Source of the DNA: Mycobacterium sp. E787
GTDB taxonomy: Bacteria > Actinomycetota > Actinomycetes > Mycobacteriales > Mycobacteriaceae
Reading direction: 5' to 3'
DNA length: 64,000 nt
Assembly: GCF_001668725.1 (NCBI RefSeq)
Contig: NZ_LZKL01000095.1
Span: 1 to 64,000, forward strand
The notes beneath the pieces are model-generated. The model saw nothing but the letters and a program-made list of their open reading frames with translations. It did not search any database and was not told the DNA's origin. Made by a program: the position numbers and the translations under genes. This document shows, piece by piece, positions 26,486 to 33,712 of this stretch; the stretch's first letter is position 1, and each line of letters starts with the position of its first letter.

Positions 26486-26956
26486 ATGAACGCACTGTTC
26501 CATCGAATCTTGTTGGCCGTTCTTGGCGCCGGCGGCGCCGTCACGGGTGTGTGGGCCTACGTGGCGCCGCGCCACTGGTATGACGATTTCCCCGGTCTGG
26601 GCATGAGCTGGCTCCCGCAACTCGGCCCGTACAACGAGCACTTCGTCAAAGACGTCGGGGCGATGTTTCTGGCATTGGCGACGCTCACCGCCGTGACGTT
26701 CCTCTTGATCGCCAACCAAACCCTGGTCAGGGTCACCGCGCTGACGTGGCTCGTCTTCAACACACTGCACTGCATTTATCACCTGTCGATGCTGCAGATG
26801 TACAACACCCGGGATGCCACCGTGAACGGAATCCTGTTGCCGCTGGCCGTGTTGGCGGCCGCGGCACTGTTCATCCCGGTGCGCGTCTCTAGTGGGCCCA
26901 GCCCTCAGCGGCCTGCTGGTCGAACGTACGGTCAATCCGCTCGAACCGACGCTTGA
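26486..26956 (+). CDS. Small four-helix membrane protein
   Basis: The 156-residue product has four hydrophobic segments: residues about 6-26, 55-75, 80-100 and 112-130. Recognisable stretches are WAYVAPRHWYDDFPG, DVGAMFLALATLTAV and WLVFNTLHCIYHL. It has no assigned enzymatic motif; small membrane proteins of this layout occur widely in actinobacteria. AGGG lies just before ATG 26486. The last 68 bases overlap, convergently, the 3' end of the SDR gene on the minus strand, so the C-terminal Pro/Arg-rich tail is encoded opposite SDR codons. The function is unknown. Confidence 0.65.
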   Translation: MNALFHRILLAVLGAGGAVTGVWAYVAPRHWYDDFPGLGMSWLPQLGPYNEHFVKDVGAMFLALATLTAVTFLLIANQTLVRVTALTWLVFNTLHCIYHLSMLQMYNTRDATVNGILLPLAVLAAAALFIPVRVSSGPSPQRPAGRTYGQSARTDA

Positions 26957-27728
26957 CCGAGGCGCGCGCCGCCTCGTGCGGCAGGATGTACAGGCGGTTG
27001 GCCAGGATCGCGTCGGCGGTCAGCCTGGCCACGTCGACCACGTTCACGCCCTCGTCCTGTGCCGGCAGCGGACCGAACGCGCCCTCGGGCGAGGACGCCA
27101 GCCCGTAATCCGCACCGCGGATTCGTTCCGAGTTCGAGACCAGCTTGGTCTCGACCACCATCGGGCACAGCACCGAAACGCCGATGCCGTTGTCCTTGAC
27201 CTCACGCGCCAGCGTCTCGGCCAGGCCCACAACGCCATATTTGGCAACGCCGTACGCCCCCAGGCCCGTGTTGGGCACCAGTCCGGCGAAGGACGCGGTG
27301 AACGCGATATGGCCATCCGTGCCCTGCTCCAGCAATCTCGGCAGGAACGCCTCGACGGCATGGATCGAGCCCCACAGGTCGATGTCGATCACCCAGCGCC
27401 AGTCGTCGTGCGTCATCGCCGCGATCGGCCCCGCGACGACGATTCCGGCGTTGCTGAACAGCACGTCGACCTGGCCCAGCAGGCGAAAGGCCTCGTCGGC
27501 GAGGTGACGCATTTCGCCCAGGTGCCGGACGTCGCACATCACGCCGTGCGCGTCGTACCCCTGGGCGCCCAGGTGCGCCACGGCCTGTTCGAGCGCGGGC
27601 CGGTCGACGTCGGCGAGCACGACCCGCGCTCCGCGGCGGGCAAATTCCGTGGCGGTGGCCAGACCGATGCCACTCGCCCCGCCGGTCACGACGGCGCCGC
27701 GTCCCTCAAATCCGGCAATTCCAGTCAC
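26889..27728 (-). CDS. Short-chain dehydrogenase/reductase
   Basis: A classical SDR of about 279 residues: TGGASGIGLA cofactor site, FSNAG, catalytic Ser in HIAFTASFAG, and YGVAKYG as the YxxxK element. A C-terminal extension (HEAARASVKRRFERIDRTFDQQ) is rich in charge and probably helical. The start is set at GTG 27728, 11 bases after the upstream SDR stop; ATG 27761 would overlap that gene. It is probably co-transcribed with the mycofactocin-type SDR and the decayed P450 upstream. Its likely role is alcohol or ketone interconversion in the catabolic pathway. Confidence 0.83.
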   Translation of the reverse strand: MTGIAGFEGRGAVVTGGASGIGLATATEFARRGARVVLADVDRPALEQAVAHLGAQGYDAHGVMCDVRHLGEMRHLADEAFRLLGQVDVLFSNAGIVVAGPIAAMTHDDWRWVIDIDLWGSIHAVEAFLPRLLEQGTDGHIAFTASFAGLVPNTGLGAYGVAKYGVVGLAETLAREVKDNGIGVSVLCPMVVETKLVSNSERIRGADYGLASSPEGAFGPLPAQDEGVNVVDVARLTADAILANRLYILPHEAARASVKRRFERIDRTFDQQAAEGWAH

Positions 27729-27738
27729 CGACCGGATG

Positions 27739-28587
27739 CTACTTAAGGCAGCTCCCCGCATCGATGGGCAGGGTCACCCCGGTGACGTAGCGGGACTCGT
27801 CGGAGGCGAAGAACAGCACCGCGTTGCTGATGTCGATCGGGTCCACCCACGGGATCGGCAGCGTGTGGAACATCTGGCAGATCGGCGCCATGTCGTCGGG
27901 GCCCGGGTTCTCGAGATCAGGCCGGAACATCCGCCACGTCCCCTCGTTCATGATCATCGCGGTGCTCACGTGGGTGGGGTGTACGGAGTTGACGCGAATC
28001 ATCTTCTGCCCCAACTCAACCGCGAAGGCGCGCATCAATCCGACGACACCGTGCTTGGCGGCGACGTAGTGCCCGGTGTGCGGGTAGGCCTTGAGGCCGC
28101 CGACCGAGCTGGTGAGGATGATCGACCCGCCGCGGCCGCCGGACACGATGTGCGGGACACCGGCTTTCACGGTCTTCCACACGCCCGAGAGGTTGACGTC
28201 GATCATCTCCGTCCAGTCCTCTTCGCTGGTCTTGTCCAGCGTTTCACCGCCGTTGCCGATGCCCGCGTTGGCCACGATGATGTCGAGCCGGCCCAGCTGC
28301 TCCACGCCGCTGTCGACGGCGGCCTTCAGCGCGGCGTAGTCGCGCACGTCGACTTCGGCCGTGACGATCCGGCGGTTGTGGCCCTTGACGAGGTCGGCCG
28401 TCTCCGCCAGATCCTCGGGCGTCGACGCCGGAATCGCCGTGTCAGCGAGGCCCTCGCGGATGGGCTTGCAGATGTCCACGGCGATGATGTCGGCGCCCTC
28501 CTGCGCCAGCCGCACCGCGTGACTGCGGCCCTGACCGCGCGCCGCCCCGGTGATGAAAGCGACTTTGCCTTCGACACGTCCAGTCAT
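27739..28587 (-). CDS. Mycofactocin-coupled SDR-family oxidoreductase
   Basis: A 282-residue SDR of the subfamily found in mycofactocin-producing actinobacteria. Diagnostic features are VEGKVAFITGAARGQGRSHAVRLAQEGADII in pieces, the long insert after the second strand (ICKPIREGLADTA...), VANAGIG, a Ser in ILTSSVGG, YVAAKHG as YxxxK, and the C-terminal RYVTGVTLPIDAG. These enzymes hold NAD tightly and pass electrons to mycofactocin, typically oxidising alcohols such as terpenols. A paralogue lies at 62.5-63.4 kb. A perfect GAGAATnnnATTCTC operator lies upstream at 28911, with a decayed P450 between. Confidence 0.87.
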   Translation of the reverse strand: MTGRVEGKVAFITGAARGQGRSHAVRLAQEGADIIAVDICKPIREGLADTAIPASTPEDLAETADLVKGHNRRIVTAEVDVRDYAALKAAVDSGVEQLGRLDIIVANAGIGNGGETLDKTSEEDWTEMIDVNLSGVWKTVKAGVPHIVSGGRGGSIILTSSVGGLKAYPHTGHYVAAKHGVVGLMRAFAVELGQKMIRVNSVHPTHVSTAMIMNEGTWRMFRPDLENPGPDDMAPICQMFHTLPIPWVDPIDISNAVLFFASDESRYVTGVTLPIDAGSCLK

Positions 28588-28614
28588 TGGCTACTACCTC
28601 ATTTCCTGATTCGC

Positions 28615-28790
28615 TCAGCCGAGAACGGCCGGCATGGTCTCCCATCCCCGCACGGTGGAAGTCGGGGACAGCTGGCGTCGGCGAGGTCGGCGCCCCACTC
28701 TTCGACGCGCTCCAAGGTCCCTTCGAGCGCGATGCCCCCGCCGGGCCGAGGCAGTATGGGTGCGGCGCGCTGAGTGTCACGGGGTCAATC
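28615..28790 (-). pseudogene. Remnant of a cytochrome P450 C-terminus (frameshifted)
   Basis: Three pieces in different frames read as the end of a P450. APHPYCLGPAGA near 28750-28765 matches the heme-Cys loop. GIALEGTLERVEEWGADLADA (two pieces) matches the L-helix that follows the Cys. TSTVRGWETMPAVLG ending at a TGA (28617-28615) is a typical P450 C-terminal strand. Small deletions or frameshifts separate them, and nothing upstream encodes the rest. It sits between operator 28911-28925 and the SDR pair, so it was probably the first gene of that operon. Confidence 0.55.
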
Positions 28791-28910
28791 GCCTCTCGCC
28801 GGAACCGCGTTCCCCCGGAAGCGCGGATCGTGCCGCCTGTGACTCTGTCATCACCCGACAGCGGGTGTCAACGACGAATCCGTTTCCGTCAATCGTCGTT
28901 CTAGATATTA

Positions 28911-28925
28911 GAGAATAGGATTCTC
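28911..28925. promoter_or_regulatory. GAGAATnnnATTCTC operator, perfect (site 1)
   Basis: The site reads GAGAAT-AGG-ATTCTC. It is in the 400-bp gap between the SDR operon (minus strand, start 28587) and the end of the TetR gene, upstream of the decayed P450. The rest of this gap (28791-28987) shows no gene. Confidence 0.75.
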
Positions 28926-28987
28926 GTTGGGCAACCGGCGTGCGCTATTTGCTCGGATCCCTTGCGGACGGGCCTCGGCGCGCGGCG

Positions 28988-29704
28988 TCAGCCGACGAAT
29001 CCGCGTGAGCAGAAATCCCACACCTCGTCGGCGGTGATGGGGTGGGTCGTCGCGTCGTCGGAGCCGCCGCTGGATTGCGCGATGAACATGACGGTCTGCA
29101 TGGTCATGGCGGCCATCCGGCGCGCGTTGACGCCGCTGCGCAGCTTGCCGGCGTCGGCGGCCGCCTCCATGAGCTCGGTGAGCAACGCCAGCAGCGGTGC
29201 GTGGGCAACCTTCACCTCGGCCGGGTGCGTGACCAGTAACCGCGGGGCAAAGTCGGTGAACAGCGGCCGCTTGGCCGTCGGGTCGGGGCGCGACGCCTCG
29301 TACAACAGCTCGACGGCGACCTTGAGACGCTCCAGCGGGTCGGTCTGGCTCTCCGTGGCCGCTCGGATCTGGTCGGCGGAACGGCTCAGGGCGTCTTCGA
29401 ACAGGGCGAGCAGCAGCTCGTGCTTGCCGTCGAACTGCAGGTAGAAACTGCGCAACGACTGGCGGGAACGGTCGACGACCTCCTGGACGGTAAAGTCGGT
29501 GCTGCCCTTCTCGATGATGATCGCCTGCGCGGCGTCGAGGAAGCGCTGAACGCGTTGCGCCGCCCGCAGTTTCGCGGTTTTGATGGACCGTTCGACGGCG
29601 CGCTGCTTCCAGGCGGGCTCTTCGCTCGGGCTCGTCACGGGCGGCTCAGACGATTGCCGCGTGGGGAGAACATGGTTGGACTCTACCGGAGAACGCCGTG
29701 CCAT
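28988..29704 (-). CDS. TetR-family transcriptional regulator, candidate regulator of the GAGAATnnnATTCTC regulon
   Basis: A 238-residue TetR protein with a long, charged N-terminal arm (about 45 residues). The helix-turn-helix follows: RFLDAAQAIIIEKGSTDFTVQEVVDRSRQSLRSFYLQF in pieces. Its C-domain is helical, ending DEVWDFCSRGFVG. It is divergent from the acyl-CoA dehydrogenase gene at 29881, and a perfect GAGAATnnnATTCTC site (29760-29774) lies between them, 56 bp before its own start. The same palindrome recurs upstream of other operons to 57 kb. That makes this the best local candidate for the shared repressor, probably responding to an acyl-CoA or substrate; binding is not shown. Confidence 0.85.
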   Translation of the reverse strand: MARRSPVESNHVLPTRQSSEPPVTSPSEEPAWKQRAVERSIKTAKLRAAQRVQRFLDAAQAIIIEKGSTDFTVQEVVDRSRQSLRSFYLQFDGKHELLLALFEDALSRSADQIRAATESQTDPLERLKVAVELLYEASRPDPTAKRPLFTDFAPRLLVTHPAEVKVAHAPLLALLTELMEAAADAGKLRSGVNARRMAAMTMQTVMFIAQSSGGSDDATTHPITADEVWDFCSRGFVG

Positions 29705-29759
29705 CGGTTCGCTCGACCCCCTATGGACGCCGTGTCGGAGATTGTAACTTTCTCACGGC

Positions 29760-29774
29760 GAGAATACTATTCTC
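29760..29774. promoter_or_regulatory. GAGAATnnnATTCTC operator, perfect (site 2), TetR/acyl-CoA dehydrogenase divergent promoter
   Basis: GAGAAT-ACT-ATTCTC lies in the 176-bp gap between the TetR start (29704, minus) and the acyl-CoA dehydrogenase start (29881, plus). Its position suits autoregulation plus control of the divergent gene. Confidence 0.8.
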
Positions 29775-29880
29775 TTAGACGCGTGTATGGAAGCGCAAAC
29801 GCAAGAGCAGACCCCGCCATGCCGGAGAATCCGGGAACCGCCGTTCGGGGAGTCTTTCTGAGAGTCCTTCAAGGAGTGCC

Positions 29881-31056
29881 GTGCAGCTGACTTTTGACGC
29901 CGACGTCGAGGCGTTCCGCGCAGAGTTCGTGGCCTTTCTGGACGCACATCTGCCGTCGGAGGCCGAGGCGGTCGAGCGGCCAAGGTCCAGTTCGCACATC
30001 CCCGAGTGGGCCCGGCGCTGGCAACGGCTGCTGTTCGACAGCGGGTGGCTGCTGCCCGGGAACCCGCCTGAATTCGGTGGCCGCAACGCCACGCTGTTGC
30101 AGCAGTACGTCTATCTGGAGGAATTGGGCCGTCGGCGCATCTATCAGAGTTTCAACCCGCAGGGCGTGGGCATCATCGCGGCGTCGTTGCTGACGTTCGG
30201 CACCCGAGAGCAGAAACAGCGGTGGGCGGTGCCGATCCTGCGGGCCGAGATCACCGCATCGCTGGGGATGAGTGAGCCCGGCGCGGGCTCGGACCTGGCC
30301 TCGTTGCGGACGCGGGCCCTGCTTGATGGGGACCACTTCGTGGTGAACGGGCAGAAGGTGTGGACGTCAGGCGCGCACGACGCGGACGTGCTGTTGGCGT
30401 TCGTGCGCACCGATCCGGACAAGCCGAAACACAAGGGCATCAGCGCGTTGATGATTCCCACCGATACCCCGGGCGTGGTGCGCCGCCCCTTCGCGTCGAT
30501 GTGTGACGACGACGAAATCGACTTCAACGAGGTGTTTTTCACCGACGCGCGCGTGCCGGCTGAGAATCTGGTGGGTGAACTCAACGGGGGCTGGCGCGTG
30601 GCGACCGGTTCGCTCGGCCACGAACGGGTCATGCTGTGGATGGGTTATGTCGACTTATTGCACGAGCTGACCATCGATTTCAGCCCGTCGGGATCGCTTG
30701 AGCGCGACCGCTACGCGACCCTGGTGATGGATTCCTATGCGCTGCGGCTGTTGGGGTCGGCGGCCCTGGCGCGCGCGGCCCGCGGGGAAGAGGACGTGCC
30801 CGCGCAGTCGGTGCTCAAGCTGCTCGGCTCCGAGGCCCTGCAACGCGCCTCCGAGGACGCGCTCAATGCCGCGCACGCCGACGGGCTCGTCTATCACGCC
30901 GTCACCGCCCCGTTCGCCCCGCTGAACCTCGACAGCCACTACCGCAGCTGGTTCGATCGATACGCGCGGACCTTCGCCGCGACCATCGCCGGCGGCACGT
31001 CCGAGATTCAGCGGAACATCATCGCCGAGCGGGTGCTCGGCCTGCCGCGCAACTAG
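29881..31056 (+). CDS. Acyl-CoA dehydrogenase (FadE29/ChsE2-like)
   Basis: A full-length 391-residue acyl-CoA dehydrogenase. ITASLGMSEPGAGSDLASLRTRA is the FAD/substrate signature, VVNGQKVWTSGAHDADV follows, and AATIAGGTSEIQRNIIAERVLGLPR is the C-terminal FAD segment. It forms an alpha,beta double bond in an acyl-CoA, and the subgroup resembles the large subunits of steroid side-chain heteromeric enzymes. GTG 29881 follows AAGGAG. A paralogue of identical length at 58056-59231 matches over roughly three quarters of residues by eye. Unlike that copy it has no adjacent small-subunit gene. Operator site 2 lies 107 bp upstream. Confidence 0.9.
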   Translation: MQLTFDADVEAFRAEFVAFLDAHLPSEAEAVERPRSSSHIPEWARRWQRLLFDSGWLLPGNPPEFGGRNATLLQQYVYLEELGRRRIYQSFNPQGVGIIAASLLTFGTREQKQRWAVPILRAEITASLGMSEPGAGSDLASLRTRALLDGDHFVVNGQKVWTSGAHDADVLLAFVRTDPDKPKHKGISALMIPTDTPGVVRRPFASMCDDDEIDFNEVFFTDARVPAENLVGELNGGWRVATGSLGHERVMLWMGYVDLLHELTIDFSPSGSLERDRYATLVMDSYALRLLGSAALARAARGEEDVPAQSVLKLLGSEALQRASEDALNAAHADGLVYHAVTAPFAPLNLDSHYRSWFDRYARTFAATIAGGTSEIQRNIIAERVLGLPRN

Positions 31057-31316
31057 CGGGCGTCCAACCAGGCGTAGTAGCCGATCGCGACGAGCCCCGC
31101 CGCGATCGCCACCGCGCCCAATACCATGCCCGCGAGGGCGATTCGGGGATTGTCGGCCTCGCCGCGCTGCACGCGCCGGCGTGCGACGTCGCCGGTTATC
31201 ACCGCCGCGATGCCGAAGGGCACACCGATGAGCAGCCAGCAGGTGAGGAGCGCGACGAGGCCCACAAGCAGCGAAGCGACTCCGACCTCGTTTCGGGGTG
31301 CATCGGGCTGAGTCAT
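31053..31316 (-). CDS. Small DUF4190-type membrane protein
   Basis: An 87-residue protein with two hydrophobic helices (about 13-41 and 57-82) joined by a charged loop DVARRRVQRGEADNPR. The GVPFGIAAVITGDVARRR and RIALAGMVLGAVAI layout fits DUF4190 membrane proteins, whose function is unknown. It is convergent with the acyl-CoA dehydrogenase and overlaps its last four bases. The ATG at 31316 is the only reasonable start. There is no sign that it belongs to the catabolic pathway. Confidence 0.7.
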   Translation of the reverse strand: MTQPDAPRNEVGVASLLVGLVALLTCWLLIGVPFGIAAVITGDVARRRVQRGEADNPRIALAGMVLGAVAIAAGLVAIGYYAWLDAR

Positions 31317-31372
31317 CGCGTCCTGTCCTCGTGGTTGCCAGACGAGTGTACGCGCAGGAGCGCGGTCGGCGG

Positions 31373-32167
31373 TTACAGCTGAGCCAGCCGTGGCGCAAAG
31401 CCGTTGGCTCGCAGTATCGTTCCGGCTTCGCGGGTCAATTCCCGGCTGCAGCCGAGCAGGGCATCCAGCATCAGCGACCGCTTGACGTGACGGTGCAGCG
31501 GGTGCTCCGCGGTGAAACCGATGCCGCCCAGCACCTGCTGACAGTGGCGCGCGGCGGTCAGCGCGGCCTGACCGGCGGCGGCCTTGGCGAGCAGGGGGGC
31601 CAGACCGTCTGCGTCGTCCGGCTCAGCGGCGGCGTTCAGCGTCGCCTCGGCGCCCTCGATGGCGACGAGGGTCTCGGCCAGCCGGTGCCGGATCGCCTGG
31701 AACGAGCTGATGTGCCTGCCGAATTGGACGCGATCCAGGGCGTGCCGGCGGGCCAGGGACAGCATCGCCCGGCTGGTCCCGATCAGCCACCAGCCGACCG
31801 CCCGCCGGCCGGCGGCCAGTGCGGCCTGCGGCAGTGGATCCCCCTGCGCCACACGGTGTATCGGCAGCTCGCCGTCGATCGCCGGGCCGGAACCGTCGCT
31901 GCGCTCCCACACCACCCAGCCGCGGCCGGCAAACGGCAGCGGCAGGGTGCCGCCGGCCGCGCCCAGCACGACGTCGTTGAGGACGGGGGCGTGCGCGCCG
32001 GTCTCGCCCAGCAGCCTGAACACCAAAGGTATTGCGATGTCTGGTATCTCATCGAGCATGTCGCGCCAGCCGAGGTCGGACAGCGCCGCGTCGAGCTTGG
32101 CGCCGCTCGCGGCGGTCATGGTGGTGCGCAGGGAATCGGCCAGCATGCGCAGCGCCTCGGGGTCCAC
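31373..32167 (-). CDS. Short acyl-CoA dehydrogenase-like subunit (FadE28-type), reduced middle domain
   Basis: A 264-residue protein homologous to acyl-CoA dehydrogenase small subunits. The N-terminal helical piece (LADSLRTTMTAASGAKLDAALSDLGW in pieces) leads quickly to the C-terminal helical domain with LDRVQFGRHISSFQAIRHRLAE and CQQVLGGIGFTAEHPLHRHVKR. The central beta domain is shortened to about 60 residues, so it is far below the usual 340-390. It is likely the partner of the 365-residue dehydrogenase encoded just upstream. GTG 32167 is preferred because AAGGAG lies six bases before it; GTG 32173 overlaps the previous stop. Mixed heteromers of this kind act in steroid side-chain oxidation. 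Confidence 0.82.
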   Translation of the reverse strand: MDPEALRMLADSLRTTMTAASGAKLDAALSDLGWRDMLDEIPDIAIPLVFRLLGETGAHAPVLNDVVLGAAGGTLPLPFAGRGWVVWERSDGSGPAIDGELPIHRVAQGDPLPQAALAAGRRAVGWWLIGTSRAMLSLARRHALDRVQFGRHISSFQAIRHRLAETLVAIEGAEATLNAAAEPDDADGLAPLLAKAAAGQAALTAARHCQQVLGGIGFTAEHPLHRHVKRSLMLDALLGCSRELTREAGTILRANGFAPRLAQL

Positions 32168-32169
32168 GA

Positions 32170-33267
32170 TCACTCCTTCCCGAGGTCGAGCAGCCGGCGG
32201 GCGATGATGTTGCGCTGGATCTCGGCGGTTCCGCCATAGATGGTGGCCGCGCGCGAGTACAGGTACTCCGCGCGCCACGGCGTGTCGTCAAGTTCAAGCG
32301 TCGCGGGCAGGAGGTCGCGGACGGTGTCGTAGAGCCGTTGCTCGGCGGTGGCCAGCAGCACCTTGTCGATGGAGGTGTCGGCCCCCAGCCGCGCACCCTC
32401 ACCCAGCCGGTGCTGGGTGTCACGGGACCGGCAGCGCACCGTGTGCAGCGCGAGATAGGCGGCGCCGAGCGCGGATTCGTCGGTGTCCCCGGCTGCCGCA
32501 GTCTCGGCGATGAGTTCGTCGAACCGCGAATACAGGTAGGCGATGCGCTGCCAGAAGCAGGTGGAACGCTCGTAGGGCAGCAGGTCCATCGCGAGTCGCC
32601 AGCCATCGCCCGGCCGGCCCAGCATCCGGGCCGCCGGGACCACCACGTCGTCGTAGTACACCTCGCAGAACTCGTCGACGCCGTGCATAGTGCGCAGCGG
32701 ACGAATCGTGATGCCCGGGGTGTCCAGGTCGACGAAGAACGCCGTGATGCCATCGTGGCCGGGAGCGGTGCGGGTGAGCAGGACGCAGCGCGTCGAGAAC
32801 TGCGCGAAGCTGGTCCAGACCTTCTGTCCGTTGACGATCCAGTTGTCGCCGTCGGGCGTGGCGCGGGTGGTCAGCGAGGCGAGGTCGCTGCCGGACCCGG
32901 GCTCGGAAAAGCCCTGACACCATTGCTCGCGACCGCTCAGCAGCCGCGGCACCATCTCGGCGGCGAGTTCGGCCGGTGCGTAATCGATCATCGTGGGCGC
33001 GAGCACCTCGAGCATCGAGTACGGACCCGGCTCGGCGAGACGCCGGCCGACGACCTCTTCGCCGACGATCGCGCGCAGCACGGCGGGCCCGCCCAGCCCG
33101 CCCACTTCTTGCGGCCAGCCGTAGCGCATCCACTCGGCGTCATAGAGCGCCCGGCTCACCCGGGCGAATTGCTCCATATGGCCCTGCAGCGAGTGGTCGG
33201 CCCCCGGCGTCAGGTCGTTCTCGTCGAGCCACGCGCGCAGGCCCGCCCGGAACTCCTCGACATTCAC
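32170..33267 (-). CDS. Acyl-CoA dehydrogenase
   Basis: A 365-residue flavoprotein dehydrogenase. WCQGFSEPGSGSDLASLTTRA and WIVNGQKVWTSFAQFSTRCVLL are the substrate/FAD motifs; TIYGGTAEIQRNIIARRLLDLGK is the C-terminal FAD segment. It should desaturate an acyl-CoA thioester. The short subunit gene follows immediately (its likely GTG start lies 3 bases past this stop), so the two probably form a heteromeric complex. It lies in a minus-strand operon: CMD-like, Rieske oxygenase, small protein, amidohydrolase, NTF2-like, then this pair. The promoter with operator site 3 is about 3.8 kb upstream. Confidence 0.9.
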   Translation of the reverse strand: MNVEEFRAGLRAWLDENDLTPGADHSLQGHMEQFARVSRALYDAEWMRYGWPQEVGGLGGPAVLRAIVGEEVVGRRLAEPGPYSMLEVLAPTMIDYAPAELAAEMVPRLLSGREQWCQGFSEPGSGSDLASLTTRATPDGDNWIVNGQKVWTSFAQFSTRCVLLTRTAPGHDGITAFFVDLDTPGITIRPLRTMHGVDEFCEVYYDDVVVPAARMLGRPGDGWRLAMDLLPYERSTCFWQRIAYLYSRFDELIAETAAAGDTDESALGAAYLALHTVRCRSRDTQHRLGEGARLGADTSIDKVLLATAEQRLYDTVRDLLPATLELDDTPWRAEYLYSRAATIYGGTAEIQRNIIARRLLDLGKE

Positions 33268-33277
33268 GGCTCGGCTT

Positions 33278-33712
33278 TCAGGGCTGCGGGCGGCCGACCG
33301 CGTGCGGGCGCCCGGAATCGTGCACGCCGCTGCGCCGGATGAACGTCATGGCGCGGGTCTTCAGCCGCCACCCGTCGGCCGTGCGGGAGTAGGTGTCGCG
33401 GTAGTAGCCGATCCGCATGTCGTGCGTGGCATGGTCGATGAAGCACAGCGGCTGGGTGCCGCTCGCGGAGTCGCCGTCGATGTTTTCGACCAACGCGGTT
33501 CCGGTGAGGAAAAGGCCCTTTGGGGCCGCGGCCACCAGCTCGGGAAACCTGTCCAACTTGTAGGTGGATCCGAAGGCGCTGTAGGTCCCGTCCGGCGTGA
33601 AGACGCCGATGAGCCCGTCGATGTCTTCCTGGGTGATGGTGACCGCGTAGCGGGCCAGCAGCTGCTGGATCTCGACCAGGTCGTCAGTTCTGGTGGGTTG
33701 ACTTGTCGACAT
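33278..33712 (-). CDS. SnoaL/NTF2-like protein
   Basis: A 144-residue protein with the NTF2-like cone fold seen in SnoaL polyketide cyclases and ring-hydroxylating beta subunits: LLARYAVTITQEDIDGLIGVFTPDGTYSAFG in pieces, then a strand-rich half ending GWRLKTRAMTFIRRSG. Such proteins act as isomerases, dehydratases or small subunits. Given the Rieske oxygenase alpha subunit in the same operon, a beta-like partner role is possible, but SnoaL-type hydratase or isomerase function is equally likely. Its start overlaps the amidohydrolase 3' end by 29 bases. Confidence 0.78.
   Translation of the reverse strand: MSTSQPTRTDDLVEIQQLLARYAVTITQEDIDGLIGVFTPDGTYSAFGSTYKLDRFPELVAAAPKGLFLTGTALVENIDGDSASGTQPLCFIDHATHDMRIGYYRDTYSRTADGWRLKTRAMTFIRRSGVHDSGRPHAVGRPQP

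Noticed and set aside
26347..30000. KstR or KstR2 operators near the acyl-CoA dehydrogenase genes
   Set aside because: The known KstR-type (AAC...GTT) and KstR2-type (CAAG...CTTG) patterns were not seen in these promoters; the repeated palindrome is different.
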